Source of the DNA: Streptomyces sp. RKAG290 | Lineage (GTDB): Bacteria; Actinomycetota; Actinomycetes; Streptomycetales; Streptomycetaceae | DNA: 64,000 bases | NCBI RefSeq assembly: GCF_023701695.1 | Contig: NZ_JAJOZC010000001.1 | Span: 992,001-1,056,000 of the forward strand | Direction: 5' to 3' | Shown: piece by piece, positions 16,891-25,733 of the stretch | Layout: each line of letters begins with the position of its first letter | How positions within the stretch are numbered: the stretch's first letter is position 1 | The notes under the pieces: model-generated | Told to the model about the DNA's origin: nothing | The model's input: the letters and a program-made list of their open reading frames with translations, nothing else | Databases searched by the model: none | Position numbers and translations under genes: made by a program

Positions 16891-17928
16891 ATGAACACCT
16901 CGGCCCTGATCCTGACGCTCGCCGTGGCGGTCTCCTCGACGCTGCTGATCAGGGGGCTCGTCCGCGCCCGGCGCGGGCCCGGCGGCCCCGTCCACGACCT
17001 CTTCGAGGTGGCCTTCCTGAACGGCGGGCCCGGCCGGGTGGTGGACACCGCGCTCGCCGCGATGCAGGCGGACGGCCGGCTGGTCATCGGCGGGCCGGGC
17101 ATCGTCGCGGTGCAACGGCCCATCGCCCACGACCCGGTGGAGCGGGCCGTGCTCCAGGAGCAGGCCGCGGCCCCGAGCGGGGCGCTGCACACGCTGCGGG
17201 CCGCGGCGATGCGCCATGCCGCGGTGCAGGAGGTCGGCGACGGGCTGGCGGCGCGCGGTCTGCTGGCCTCACCCGCGGCGACCCGGACGTGGCGCCGCTG
17301 GGGTTCGGTCCAGGGGCTGCTCTGCCTGCTCGGTTTCCCGGCCGCCTTCGTCCTCACCATCACGCAGCTCAACGCGGCGGACGGCTACCCGGAATCAACT
17401 TTCCCGTTCTTCCTCAAGGTGTTCCCGGCACTCGTCGCCGGGACCGTCATCGGCTTCGCCTGTGCGACCGCCACCCGGTCCCGGATCACCGCAGCGGGCC
17501 GCCGGGCCGCCGCGGAGTACCGCGCCGCCCAGGCCTACCGGACGGATCCGGCGCACCTGGTGGCGACGGCCGGGCCGCTGGCCCTGGCCGATCCCGTATT
17601 GCGGACGCACCTCATGACGGCGGCGCGCATGCGGTCCGCCGTGCCGTTCAGGCCGTCGCAGCACTCCTCCGACTCCACCGGGCTCCTGCTCGCGCCGGCG
17701 GTGTGGTGTGCCGGTGCGAGCCCCGGGAGCGGCGGGTGCGGCAGCTCCTCCGGAGGCACCGGCGGCGGTTCCGGATCGAGCTGCGGTTCCGGATCAAGCT
17801 GCGGCTCGGGATCGAGTTGCGGATCCGGATCGAGTTGCAGCTCGGGCTCCAGCTGCGGAGGCGGGGGCGGCGGGTCGAGCTGCGGGGGTGGCGGAGGCGG
17901 CGGGTCGAGCTGCGGCAGCAGCTCCTGA
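16891..17928 (+). CDS. TIGR04222-like membrane protein with Cys/Ser/Gly-rich tail
   Basis: A 345-residue protein. GGGAAGG overlapping the previous stop codon drives ATG 16891. The first membrane span (4-22) is followed by a cytosolic-looking segment with VAFLNGGPGRVVDTALAAMQ, the TIGR04222 signature region. Two more spans lie near 145-165 and 178-196. Residues 273-341 carry nine cysteines in an otherwise Gly/Ser sequence; C298, C304, C310, C316 and C322 recur exactly every six residues in the unit GSGSSC, and seven SSC triplets are present. Such tails next to a MNIO enzyme suggest that the cysteines are modified after translation, or bind metal. Expression is coupled to the enzyme gene. No export signal beyond the spans is seen. 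Confidence 0.85.
   Translation: MNTSALILTLAVAVSSTLLIRGLVRARRGPGGPVHDLFEVAFLNGGPGRVVDTALAAMQADGRLVIGGPGIVAVQRPIAHDPVERAVLQEQAAAPSGALHTLRAAAMRHAAVQEVGDGLAARGLLASPAATRTWRRWGSVQGLLCLLGFPAAFVLTITQLNAADGYPESTFPFFLKVFPALVAGTVIGFACATATRSRITAAGRRAAAEYRAAQAYRTDPAHLVATAGPLALADPVLRTHLMTAARMRSAVPFRPSQHSSDSTGLLLAPAVWCAGASPGSGGCGSSSGGTGGGSGSSCGSGSSCGSGSSCGSGSSCSSGSSCGGGGGGSSCGGGGGGGSSCGSSS
17734..17928 (+). repeat. 18-base periodic coding repeat of the Cys-rich tail
   Basis: The last 64 codons repeat with an 18-base period over five units, then lengthen into two poly-Gly spacers. Codons differ between units (Ser as agc, tcg, tca or tcc; Gly as ggt, gga, ggc or ggg) while the protein sequence stays the same. 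This argues for selection on the protein rather than recent slippage. Confidence 0.85.
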
Positions 17929-18033
17929 GCGGTCACCGGGCCGACGCCGTCACCCAGCCGTCACTGCGCCGTCACTGTCCGCATGATGAACAGCCCATGG
18001 CGCTCCGCACCGGTCTCGCATAGAAATCCGAGC

Positions 18034-18855
18034 ATGCTCTGGGTTCTGTTTCTGCTGGTCGCATGGGGTGCGGCGGCCATTTCCTGTGTTCGGCTCTGCC
18101 TCGCGTCCGCTCACCTGGCCCAGCTGCCGGGCACCTCGTCCGAAGGCGCGCGACGCACCGCGGACGAGCATGAACTCACCTTGTACGAGACCGCGTTCCT
18201 GTCCGGCGGCCCGCACCGGGTCGCCGACCTGGCACTCGTCTCCATGCACCTGCGCCGACGGCTGCTGCTCGCCCACACCGGCTGGGCGACGGTCGTCGAC
18301 CCGGACGGCCGCGACGAGGTGGAGCGCACGGTGATCCGCGCCATCGGGCCACAGGGCCAGTCACCGATACCGCCGGTGCGGTCGGCGGCCGCCGCCGCCG
18401 ACGCCGTGCGCGTCCTCTCGGAGCGGCTCGTCACCGCGGGGCTCGCGCTGCCCGGCGGGGCGAGGACGGACCTCGCGACGGCGGTACGGGCGGTGCGTGG
18501 GGCGGCGCTGCTGGTGGTCGCGATGGGCGCGGCAGCACTGCTCACGCCCGGTCAGGAACAGCGTGCCGACAGCTCGGTGGGCTCCCGGCTCATCTGGTTC
18601 GGGCTGCCGCTCGTCCTGACGCTCGGCTGTCTGGCCATCGCCCGGCTGGAGGCGCACCCCTACAGCTCCTGGGCCTCCCCGGCCGGGCAGCGGCTGCTCG
18701 ACGCGTGTGCGGTGCCGACGGGCGGCGCGGAGCGTGACGTGCTGGCGGCGGTCGCCGCGCAGGGGGTGCGCGCGGTGGACGACCCGGCGCTGCGGGCGGC
18801 TCTCACGGAACGTGGACCCGGCCCGATCCGGACGAGAGACCTGAGAACCCCCTGA
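18034..18855 (+). CDS. TIGR04222-like membrane protein without Cys tail (paralogue)
   Basis: A 273-residue protein homologous to its upstream neighbour. It shares ETAFLSGGPHRVADLALVSM with the VAFLNGGPGRVVDTALAAM of the longer protein, and the same order of one N-terminal span (1-22), a charged domain and two central spans (about 165-180 and 195-212). The Cys/Ser/Gly tail is absent; it ends GPIRTRDLRTP. ATG 18034 is chosen so that the first span starts at the N-terminus; an upstream in-frame ATG at 17983 has no ribosome site. It is 105 bases from the previous gene on the same strand, so it may share the transcript. It may form a complex with the tailed protein. Confidence 0.75.
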   Translation: MLWVLFLLVAWGAAAISCVRLCLASAHLAQLPGTSSEGARRTADEHELTLYETAFLSGGPHRVADLALVSMHLRRRLLLAHTGWATVVDPDGRDEVERTVIRAIGPQGQSPIPPVRSAAAAADAVRVLSERLVTAGLALPGGARTDLATAVRAVRGAALLVVAMGAAALLTPGQEQRADSSVGSRLIWFGLPLVLTLGCLAIARLEAHPYSSWASPAGQRLLDACAVPTGGAERDVLAAVAAQGVRAVDDPALRAALTERGPGPIRTRDLRTP

Positions 18856-18864
18856 AACGACGCC

Positions 18865-18893
18865 GGTGCGGCGCGCAGGACGCGCGCCGCACC
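18865..18893. terminator. Hairpin between the MNIO unit and hemQ
   Basis: Perfect 12-base arms (18865-18876, 18882-18893) with a five-base loop. It begins 9 bases after the paralogue stop and lies between converging genes. Confidence 0.7.
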
Positions 18894-18990
18894 AGGGGCC
18901 GAACCCGGTGTCGCTGGAACGGCGGGCGGCACACAGTGCCGCGATGTCCGCCGTCTGATCTTCCGGGTTGGGGTGATCGGAACCCGCTCG

Positions 18991-19725
18991 CTACGCGAGC
19001 CCCGCCACCAGGTCTGCGACCGACTTGCGCCGGCCGGTGAAGAAGGGGACCTCCTCGCGGACGTGCATCCGCGCCTCGGAGGCCCGCAGGTGACGCATGA
19101 GGTCGACGATGCGGTGCAGCTCGTCGGCCTCGAACGCCAGCACCCACTCGTAGTCGCCGAGGGAGAAGGAGGCGACGGTGTTGGCGCGCACGTCCGGGAA
19201 GCCACGGGCCATCTTGCCGTGGTCGGCGAGCATGCGGCGCCGGTCCTCGTCGGGCAGCAGGTACCAGTCGTAGGAGCGCACGAAGGGATACACGCTGATG
19301 TGGTCGCGCGGCGTCTCGTCGGCGAGGAACGCCGGGACGTGCGACTTGTTGAACTCGGCGGGACGGTGCAGCGCCATGTTCGACCAGACCGGGTCCAGGT
19401 TCTTGCCCAGCCGGGTGCGCCGGAAGAGGTTGTACGCCTCCTGGAGGGCCTCCGAGGTCTCGGCGTGCCACCAGACCATGACGTCGGCGTCGGCGCGCAG
19501 GCCGGACACGTCATAGGTACCGCGGACGGTGACGTCCTTGGCCGCGAGCTGGTCGAACAGCTCCTGGACCTCACCGGAGAAGGCCGCGCGGTCCGTGTCT
19601 GCGGGCAGCACGTCGCGGAGCTTGAAGACGGACCACAGCGTGTAGCGGACGACGTCGTTGAGGTCCTTCGCCTTCTTGCCGGCGTTGGGGCCCTTGCTTG
19701 ATGTCACAGTCTCAGGAGCACTCAT
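18991..19725 (-). CDS. hemQ: Coproheme decarboxylase HemQ/ChdC
   Basis: A 244-residue chlorite-dismutase-fold enzyme that uses peroxide to decarboxylate coproheme III to haem b, the last step of the coproporphyrin-dependent route used by actinobacteria. The reactive tyrosine is Y146 ([11 protein letters not shown]), the proximal ligand H169 (LADHGKM), and H129 (KSHVPAFL) matches the distal histidine typical of actinobacterial ChdC; the 17- and 23-residue spacings agree with what I recall for the Corynebacterium enzyme. ATG 19725 lies 4 bases after the hemY stop codon, so the two are co-transcribed. Confidence 0.93.
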   Translation of the reverse strand: MSAPETVTSSKGPNAGKKAKDLNDVVRYTLWSVFKLRDVLPADTDRAAFSGEVQELFDQLAAKDVTVRGTYDVSGLRADADVMVWWHAETSEALQEAYNLFRRTRLGKNLDPVWSNMALHRPAEFNKSHVPAFLADETPRDHISVYPFVRSYDWYLLPDEDRRRMLADHGKMARGFPDVRANTVASFSLGDYEWVLAFEADELHRIVDLMRHLRASEARMHVREEVPFFTGRRKSVADLVAGLA

Positions 19726-19729
19726 ACGG

Positions 19730-21226
19730 CTATTGTCCCGCCTCGCTCCCTGTGCCCTGAACCAGGGTGGGAGTGGCGATGATCTCTCCCGCTTCCGCGC
19801 CGCTCTCCCCCATGACGTCGCGGGCGATCTCGTCTGCGGCACGGTGCGCGCTCGCGATGCAGGCCGGGATGCCGACCCCGTCGTAGACCGCGCCGCAGAC
19901 GCGCAGCGCGGGCAGCTTGGCGACCTCGTCCCGGATCCGGGCGACCCGGCCGAGGTGGCCCACGGGGTACTGGGGCAGCCCGCCGATCCACCGGGTGACC
20001 TCGGTGGCCACGGGCCTGGCGGCCAGTCCGGTCGCCGCGGCGAGATCGCTCAGTGACACATCGACGAGCTCACCGTCCTCGCGGTGCAGATGGTCCTCGT
20101 CGCCGTACCGGCCGACCGAGGTCCGCAGGACGAACAGGTCGGGGGCGGCATCGGCGACCCACTGCCACTTGTGGGTGGAGAAGGTGGCGGCCTTGATGGT
20201 GTGGCCGTCGACCGGCGGCACCAGGAAGCCGGACCGCCCTTCCAGCGTTCCGGCGGCGGTGACGTCGGAGCGCCGGAACGCCATGGTGATCAGGGCCATC
20301 GACGCGTACTCGACGCCCGCCAGCTCCGCGGAGGCGGCCGGTGACTCGGCGGCGAGCAGGGTGGAGGCGGACCAGGCGGGGGCGGCGAGCACGATCCCGT
20401 CGGCGGTGATCACCCGGGTGTCGGTGCGGACGTCCCAGCCGGAGGCGGTACGGGTCAGTCCGAGCACCGGGGTCTCGGTGAGGATCTCGCCGCCTCCGGC
20501 GCGTACCGCGTCGGCGACCGCGTCCGGGAGGGTGCCGATGCCGCCGGCGATGCCCTGGAACACGGGTCCGTCCTGCTGCCGGGCCGCGGCCCGCTCCTGG
20601 ATGCCGGAGACGCCGTCGAGCAGCGAGCCGCCCTGCCGGGCGACCTCGAAGAGCTGCGGCACGGCGGCGCGCATCGAGATCCGGTAGGCGTCGCCCGCGT
20701 ACACCCCGCCGAGCAGGGGCTCCACCAGCCGGTCGACGACCTCGCGGCCCAGCCGGTCGGCCACGTACGCGCCGACCGCGACGTCGTCGCCGACGGTGGT
20801 CGGGGTGAGGTCGCGCTCCTGCGCGATCCGGGCGAGGCCCTCGGCCGAGAGCACCTCGCCGAGTACCGCCGGGTCGCCCGGTACGCCCATCACATGCCCC
20901 TTGGGCATGGGGCGCAGCGCGTCGCGCGTCCACAGGGACGCGGAGGCGGTGGCGGGCGGCTGGAGACGGTCACCGAGGCCGACGGCTCGCGCCAGGGCGA
21001 CCGCTTCCGGGCGGCGGGCCAGCATCGACTCGGCGCCGAGGTCGACCTGGACGCCCGCGATCTCACCGGTTCTGAGCTTGCCGCCGAGCCGGTCGGTCGC
21101 CTCCAGGAGCGTGACCCGCAGCCCGGTGCCGAGGAGCCGGTGGGCGGCCGCGAGCCCCGCGATGCCGCCGCCGATGACGACGACGTGTCCTTCGGCCCTG
21201 TCCGCACGGTTTGTTGAACGCTGCAT
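19730..21226 (-). CDS. hemY: Coproporphyrinogen III oxidase (HemY/CgoX type)
   Basis: A 498-residue flavoenzyme. The FAD-binding motif [17 protein letters not shown] is at residues 15-31, with [12 protein letters not shown] following and [19 protein letters not shown] near the C-terminus. In actinobacteria this family oxidises coproporphyrinogen III to coproporphyrin III with oxygen; older annotations call it protoporphyrinogen oxidase (hemG/hemY). It is upstream of and coupled to hemQ, and hemE lies about 2.6 kb to the right, so the haem genes are clustered. ATG 21226 is divergent from a DUF4349 lipoprotein gene. The C-terminal 25 residues are variable and not part of the fold. Confidence 0.92.
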   Translation of the reverse strand: MQRSTNRADRAEGHVVVIGGGIAGLAAAHRLLGTGLRVTLLEATDRLGGKLRTGEIAGVQVDLGAESMLARRPEAVALARAVGLGDRLQPPATASASLWTRDALRPMPKGHVMGVPGDPAVLGEVLSAEGLARIAQERDLTPTTVGDDVAVGAYVADRLGREVVDRLVEPLLGGVYAGDAYRISMRAAVPQLFEVARQGGSLLDGVSGIQERAAARQQDGPVFQGIAGGIGTLPDAVADAVRAGGGEILTETPVLGLTRTASGWDVRTDTRVITADGIVLAAPAWSASTLLAAESPAASAELAGVEYASMALITMAFRRSDVTAAGTLEGRSGFLVPPVDGHTIKAATFSTHKWQWVADAAPDLFVLRTSVGRYGDEDHLHREDGELVDVSLSDLAAATGLAARPVATEVTRWIGGLPQYPVGHLGRVARIRDEVAKLPALRVCGAVYDGVGIPACIASAHRAADEIARDVMGESGAEAGEIIATPTLVQGTGSEAGQ

Positions 21227-21352
21227 GCCCCCACTCTCTCAAACCTCTTCCGAGTCCTGAACGTGACCGCTTCGAAACCGGTACCGGCAAACCCGACCGG
21301 TCCCCCGTACGTCGAAGCTGTGTCATCAATCACCCGTCCTGGGGGGACAGTT

Positions 21353-22291
21353 ATGCAGGCAGCAGTACCCACTCGTACCGGCAGACGTCCGGGCCGTCCG
21401 GCAGTCCGGCGCACCCACACCGCCCTCGCCGCCGGACTGCTCACCGCCGTACTGGCGTTGAGCGGCTGCGGCGCGTCGGCCGACGGGGACGCCGCGTCGT
21501 CCTCGGACAAAAAGGCGGCCGCCCCCGCCCAGCAGGACAAGGCCGCCGGGGAGGCCGCCGCGGACGGCAAGCAGCGTGCGGCGGGTTCGGGGGCGGCGAA
21601 GAAGCAGAATCCGCTGACCGTCGCCCATGTCATCCGTACCGCGTCGCTCTCCGTGGAGGTGAAGAGCGCGCCGAGGGCCTCCGCCGCCGCCCGTGCGACG
21701 GTGGAGGCGGCCGGGGGTCTGGTCGCGAGCGAGAACACCGAACAGGTCGACGACACGCACGACTCCTCGCACCTCGTGCTGCGCGTCCCGCAGGGCGAGT
21801 ACGACAGCGTGCTGCGGGAGCTCTCGGGGGCGGGCAAGCTGCTCTCCCGCACGTCGGCCGCCAAGGACGTCACCGACCAGGTCGTCGACGTGGAGAGCAG
21901 GATCGCCACGCAGCGGGCGAGTGTGAAGCGGGTGCGGGGGCTCATGGACCAGGCCGACAAGCTCGCCGACGTGGTGACGCTGGAGGGCGAACTGAGCAGC
22001 CGTCAGGCCTCCCTCGAGTCGCTGCTCGCCCAGCAGGCCTCGCTGAAGGACCGCACCACACTGGCCACGATCACGCTCGACCTCTCGGAACCCGAGACGG
22101 AGGCCGCGGACGACAACGACGATCCCGGGTTCCTGGACGCCCTCGGCGGCGGCTGGCACGCGTTCGTGACGACGGTGCGGTGGTTCGCGATGGCGGTGGG
22201 CGCCGCAGCCCCGTTCCTGGCGGCGGCGGCCGTCCTGCTGGTCCTGTGGCGGCTGCTGCGGCGCCGCCGGAAGGCGGCGGCCGGCAAGTGA
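21353..22291 (+). CDS. DUF4349-family lipoprotein
   Basis: A 312-residue envelope protein. The signal VLALSGCGAS contains the lipobox cysteine at about residue 40, after a basic n-region. An Ala/Lys-rich linker leads to the DUF4349 domain (about 85-265): IRTASLSVEVKS, LVLRVPQGEYDSVLREL, then a long coiled-coil region VDVESRIATQRASVKRVRG through to LAQQASLKDRTTLATI. A C-terminal span (about 278-302) ends in RRRRKAAAGK, so the protein is anchored at both ends. Its function is not known. GGGGGGACAG precedes ATG 21353. Confidence 0.82.
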   Translation: MQAAVPTRTGRRPGRPAVRRTHTALAAGLLTAVLALSGCGASADGDAASSSDKKAAAPAQQDKAAGEAAADGKQRAAGSGAAKKQNPLTVAHVIRTASLSVEVKSAPRASAAARATVEAAGGLVASENTEQVDDTHDSSHLVLRVPQGEYDSVLRELSGAGKLLSRTSAAKDVTDQVVDVESRIATQRASVKRVRGLMDQADKLADVVTLEGELSSRQASLESLLAQQASLKDRTTLATITLDLSEPETEAADDNDDPGFLDALGGGWHAFVTTVRWFAMAVGAAAPFLAAAAVLLVLWRLLRRRRKAAAGK

Positions 22292-22295
22292 GCGC

Positions 22296-22325
22296 GGCCC
22301 GAGGGCGCCATGGCGTCCTCGGGCC
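22296..22325 (+). terminator. Hairpin after the DUF4349 gene
   Basis: Nine-base arms (22296-22304, 22317-22325) enclose a further self-complementary CGCCATGGCG core, giving a nearly continuous stem four bases after the stop codon. Confidence 0.6.
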
Positions 22326-22373
22326 CCGGGCGCCGTAGCGTGGGCCTTCGGACGGGGTATCGAAGGGACAGGC

Positions 22374-23756
22374 ATGACGGCGGAACGACTGGTGGTCATC
22401 GGTGGGGATGCGGCGGGCATGTCGGCCGCATCCCAGGCGCGCCGGCTCAAGGGCCCGGACGAACTGAGCATCACCGCCTTCGAGCGGGGCCACTTCACCT
22501 CGTACTCCGCATGCGGCATCCCGTACTGGGTCAGCGGGGACGTCGGGCAGCGGGACGACCTGATCGCACGCCACCCGCAGGAGCACCGGGCCCGCGACAT
22601 CGATCTGCGGATGCGCACCGAGGTCACGGAGATCGATGTCGCGGGGCAGCGGGTGCGCGGCCTGGACCGGGACTCCGGCGAGACGTCCTGGACCGGTTTC
22701 GACAAGCTGGTGATCGCGACAGGGGCCCGGCCCGTGCGGCCGGCGCTGCCCGGCATGGACGCGGCCGGGGTGCACGGTGTGCAGACCCTGGACGACGGGC
22801 AGGCGCTGCTGGACTCCCTGGACCGGGCGACGGGCAGGCGCGCGGTCGTGATCGGCGCCGGCTACATCGGGGTCGAGATGGCGGAGGCGATGCTGAAGCG
22901 CGGCTTCGAGGTGACCGTGCTCAACCGGGGCGAGCAGCCGATGGCGACGCTCGACCCCGACATGGGGCGCCTGGTCCACGACGCCATGGACGGGCTCGGC
23001 ATCACCACCGTGAACCGGGCCGGGGTCACCGCGATCCGTACCGGGCCGGACGGCCGGGTCAGCGCCGTGGAGACGGCCGACGCGTCGTACCCGGCGGATG
23101 TGGTGGTGCTCGGTATCGGCGTCGAGCCGGAGACGGCGCTGGCCCGCGCCGTCGGCCTGCCGGTCGGTCCGCACGGCGGGCTGCTCACCGATCTGTCGAT
23201 GCGGGTCGTCGGCCACGACAACATCTGGGCGGGCGGCGACTGCGTCGAGGTGCTCGACCTGGTGGCGGGCCGCACCCGCCACATCGCCCTGGGCACGCAC
23301 GCCAACAAGCACGGCCAGGTCATCGGGTCGAATGTCGGCGGCGGTTACGGGACGTTCCCCGGGGTGGTCGGCACCGCGGTGAGCAAGGTCTGCGACCTGG
23401 AGATCGCCCGCACCGGGCTGCGCGAGAAGGACGCCCGTGCGGTGGGACTGCGGTTCGTCACGGCGACGATCGAGTCGACGGGCCGGGCCGGTTACTACCC
23501 GGGGGCACAGCCCATGACGGTGAAGATGCTGGCGGAGTACCGCACGGGGCGGCTGCTCGGCGTGCAGATCGTGGGACGGGACGGGGCGGCGAAGCGGGTG
23601 GACGTCGCGGCGGTGGCGCTCACCGCCGGGATGACCGTCGAGCAGATGACGGCCCTGGACCTGGGCTACGCCCCGCCGTTCTCCCCGGTGTGGGACCCGG
23701 TCCTGGTGGCGGCCCGCAAGACGGTGACGGCGCTGCGGAAGGCCGGCACCGCCTGA
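22374..23756 (+). CDS. CoA-disulfide-reductase-like FAD/NAD(P) oxidoreductase
   Basis: A 460-residue flavoprotein of the pyridine nucleotide-disulfide family. The FAD site VVIGGDAAGMSAASQA is at residues 7-22, the NAD(P) site VVIGAGYIGVEMAEA in the middle, and GHDNIWAGGDCVE is the second FAD motif. C47 in SYSACGIPYW aligns with the single redox cysteine of CoA-disulfide reductases and NADH oxidases of that branch, and the C-terminal dimerisation domain is complete (VGRDGAAKRVDVAA). It might reduce CoA disulfide, persulfides or other thiols. Streptomyces use mycothiol, so the physiological substrate is uncertain. It stands alone and ends at a strong hairpin shared with hemE. Confidence 0.85.
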   Translation: MTAERLVVIGGDAAGMSAASQARRLKGPDELSITAFERGHFTSYSACGIPYWVSGDVGQRDDLIARHPQEHRARDIDLRMRTEVTEIDVAGQRVRGLDRDSGETSWTGFDKLVIATGARPVRPALPGMDAAGVHGVQTLDDGQALLDSLDRATGRRAVVIGAGYIGVEMAEAMLKRGFEVTVLNRGEQPMATLDPDMGRLVHDAMDGLGITTVNRAGVTAIRTGPDGRVSAVETADASYPADVVVLGIGVEPETALARAVGLPVGPHGGLLTDLSMRVVGHDNIWAGGDCVEVLDLVAGRTRHIALGTHANKHGQVIGSNVGGGYGTFPGVVGTAVSKVCDLEIARTGLREKDARAVGLRFVTATIESTGRAGYYPGAQPMTVKMLAEYRTGRLLGVQIVGRDGAAKRVDVAAVALTAGMTVEQMTALDLGYAPPFSPVWDPVLVAARKTVTALRKAGTA

Positions 23757-23808
23757 GAGGCTGCCGGGCGACGTCCGCCTGCTCGCGGGTCGCCCGGCAG
23801 CCTCTCAG
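23753..23808. terminator. Strong bidirectional hairpin, 20-base perfect arms
   Basis: Arms 23753-23772 and 23789-23808 are perfectly complementary over 20 bases with a 16-base loop, overlapping the stop codon of the flavoprotein gene and 27 bases beyond the hemE stop. It separates two converging genes. Confidence 0.85.
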
Positions 23809-23835
23809 AGGCCTCTCAGGCCCGTGGGGTCCGCA

Positions 23836-24909
23836 TCAGCGGGCGGTGCTCGTGTGCACGTACTCGACGAGGCGGGTCAGGGCGTCCGGCTCCATCGACG
23901 GCATCACGCCGTGGCCCAGGTTGAAGATGTGGCCCTCCAGACCGGCGGCCGCGTCCAGGACCTCCTGGGTCTTGGCCTCCACCGCGGCCGTCGGGGCGAA
24001 CAGCACGGCGGGGTCGAGGTTGCCCTGGAGCGCCTTGCCGGGGCCGACGCGGCGCGCGGCCTCGTCCATCGGGACCCGCCAGTCGACGCCGACGACGTCC
24101 GCGCCGGCCTCGCCCATCAGGCCGAGGAGTTCGCCGGTGCCGACGCCGAAGTGGATGCGGGGCACCCCGTAGGAGGCGACGGCGTCGAAGACCTTCGCCG
24201 ACGCGGGCAGCACCGAGCGGCGGTAGTCGGCGGGGGCGAGCGCGCCCACCCAGGAGTCGAAGAGCTGCACGGCGGAGGCGCCGGCCTCGATCTGGACCTT
24301 GAGGAAGGCACCGGTGATCTCGGCGAGGCGGTCGAGCAGATCGGCCCAGAGCTCCGGGTCGCCGTACATCAGGGCCTTGGTGTGCTCGTGGTTGCGGGAC
24401 GGGCCGCCCTCCACGAGGTAGCTCGCGAGGGTGAACGGTGCGCCCGCGAAGCCGATCAGCGGGGTGGACCCCAGCTCGGCGGTGAGCAGGCCGATGGCCT
24501 CGGTCACGTAGCGGACGTCGTCGGGCGTGAGGTCGCGCAGCCGGGCCAGGTCGGCGCGGGTACGGATCGGATCGGCGATCACCGGTCCGACGCCGGGCTT
24601 GATGTCGAGGTCGATGCCGATCGCCTTGAGGGGCACGACGATGTCGCTGAAGTAGATCGCGGCGTCGACCTTGTGGCGGCGGACGGGCTGCATGGTGATC
24701 TCGGCGACGAGCTCCGGCATCATGCAGGAGTCGAGCATCGGGATGCCCTCGCGCACCTTCAGGTACTCGGGCAGCGAGCGCCCCGCCTGGCGCATGAACC
24801 AGACCGGTGTGTGCGGCACGGGCTCGCGCCGGCACGCCTTCAGGAACACCGACTCGTGGGCGGCGGAGGTCTTCGTCTGGTGGCCCGGGGGGCGTTCGTT
24901 GGCACTCAC
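23836..24909 (-). CDS. hemE: Uroporphyrinogen decarboxylase HemE
   Basis: A 357-residue cytosolic enzyme that removes four acetate carboxyls from uroporphyrinogen III to give coproporphyrinogen III, the substrate for HemY. It shows the signatures PVWFMRQAGRSLPEY and GFAGAPFTLASYLVEGG, the catalytic aspartate in IYFSDIVVP, and LGHGVMPSMEPD. GTG 24909 is chosen as the start because the sequence SANERPPG directly precedes the conserved region; a longer form from ATG 24930 is possible. It is divergent from the DUF3000 gene, with 92 bases between. Confidence 0.95.
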   Translation of the reverse strand: MSANERPPGHQTKTSAAHESVFLKACRREPVPHTPVWFMRQAGRSLPEYLKVREGIPMLDSCMMPELVAEITMQPVRRHKVDAAIYFSDIVVPLKAIGIDLDIKPGVGPVIADPIRTRADLARLRDLTPDDVRYVTEAIGLLTAELGSTPLIGFAGAPFTLASYLVEGGPSRNHEHTKALMYGDPELWADLLDRLAEITGAFLKVQIEAGASAVQLFDSWVGALAPADYRRSVLPASAKVFDAVASYGVPRIHFGVGTGELLGLMGEAGADVVGVDWRVPMDEAARRVGPGKALQGNLDPAVLFAPTAAVEAKTQEVLDAAAGLEGHIFNLGHGVMPSMEPDALTRLVEYVHTSTAR

Positions 24910-25001
24910 ACACAGAATCTTCGCACGCACACGGAAGGAGCCCGGCCCCGCACGGGTGTCCCTCCCTGCGCGAGGCTCCGGTTCCGCCTACTCTTCCCCG
25001 C

Positions 25002-25661
25002 ATGGCTCCGGCTCAGGGACACTTCTCCGATCAATCCGATGGTGCTGACAGCACGGACAGTGCGGAGGGTGGTTCCGTCCCGCCCGCGTTCCGTTCGGCG
25101 GTGGACGCATTGCGCTCGGCGCGGCTACGGCCCGAACTGGAGGTGGAGCCGACGCGGCCGCCCAAGCGGCTGGCTCCGCACGCGTACGCGCTGGAGGCGG
25201 CCGTCGTGGACGGCGAGGACGATCTCGCCGACGGGCGGCTCGTCCTGCTCCACGATCCGGACGGGCACGAGGCCTGGCAGGGCAGTTTCCGGCTGGTGAC
25301 CCTCGTCCGCGCGGAGCTGGAGCCGGAGATGGCATCCGATCCGTTGCTGCCGGAGGTGTGCTGGTCATGGCTGACCGGCGCGCTGGACGCGCGCGGCCTC
25401 TCGTACGGGGAGGCGGGGGGCACGGTCACCCGGGCGAGTTCGCACTACTTCGGCGCGCTGGGGGAACGGCGCCCGGCGACGCAGATCGAGATCCGGGCGT
25501 CCTGGACGCCGCGCGAGGGACGTGGCGGGGTGCCGGACACGGCCGGGCACCTGGTGGCGTGGGGCGACCTGCTGTGCCAGATCGCCGGCCTGCCCCCTTC
25601 GAGCGCCGCCGACGCGACGGTGGTGACGCTGCCGCAGCGGCGCGGACCGCAGGTTTCGTAG
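25002..25661 (+). CDS. DUF3000 family protein
   Basis: A 219-residue cytosolic protein of the actinobacterial DUF3000 family. Diagnostic stretches are VPPAFRSAVDALRSARLRPE, RLAPHAYALEAAVVDG, EVCWSWLTGALDARGL and AGHLVAWGDLLCQIAGLPP. No catalytic motif or membrane segment is visible and function is unknown. Genes of this family often sit beside hemE and the RNase D gene in Streptomyces, as here. ATG 25002; the ribosome site is weak. Confidence 0.8.
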   Translation: MAPAQGHFSDQSDGADSTDSAEGGSVPPAFRSAVDALRSARLRPELEVEPTRPPKRLAPHAYALEAAVVDGEDDLADGRLVLLHDPDGHEAWQGSFRLVTLVRAELEPEMASDPLLPEVCWSWLTGALDARGLSYGEAGGTVTRASSHYFGALGERRPATQIEIRASWTPREGRGGVPDTAGHLVAWGDLLCQIAGLPPSSAADATVVTLPQRRGPQVS

Positions 25662-25684
25662 CGGCGAATCCCGCGTCCCACGTT

Positions 25685-25705
25685 TTTGTGACACTGCGTC
25701 ACAAA
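25685..25705 (+). promoter_or_regulatory. Inverted repeat, candidate operator upstream of the response regulator
   Basis: Perfect 8-base arms TTTGTGAC and GTCACAAA flank ACTGC. The core resembles CRP/FNR-family sites (TGTGA...TCACA) but with seven rather than six bases between the pentamers. It ends 28 bases upstream of a TACAAT hexamer, so it could act as an activator or repressor site for the promoter of the regulator gene. Confidence 0.5.
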
Positions 25706-25733
25706 CCTCGCACAGACACCGGCTCTCTTTTCG

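Noticed and set aside
17734..17928. Regularly spaced repeats that might be taken for a CRISPR array
   Set aside because: The repeats are 18 bases long with no spacers, lie inside an open frame and encode a Gly/Ser/Cys tail.
25685..25705. Identification as a Rex or canonical Crp operator
   Set aside because: The spacer between half-sites is one base off both patterns as I know them, so only a generic inverted repeat is reported.
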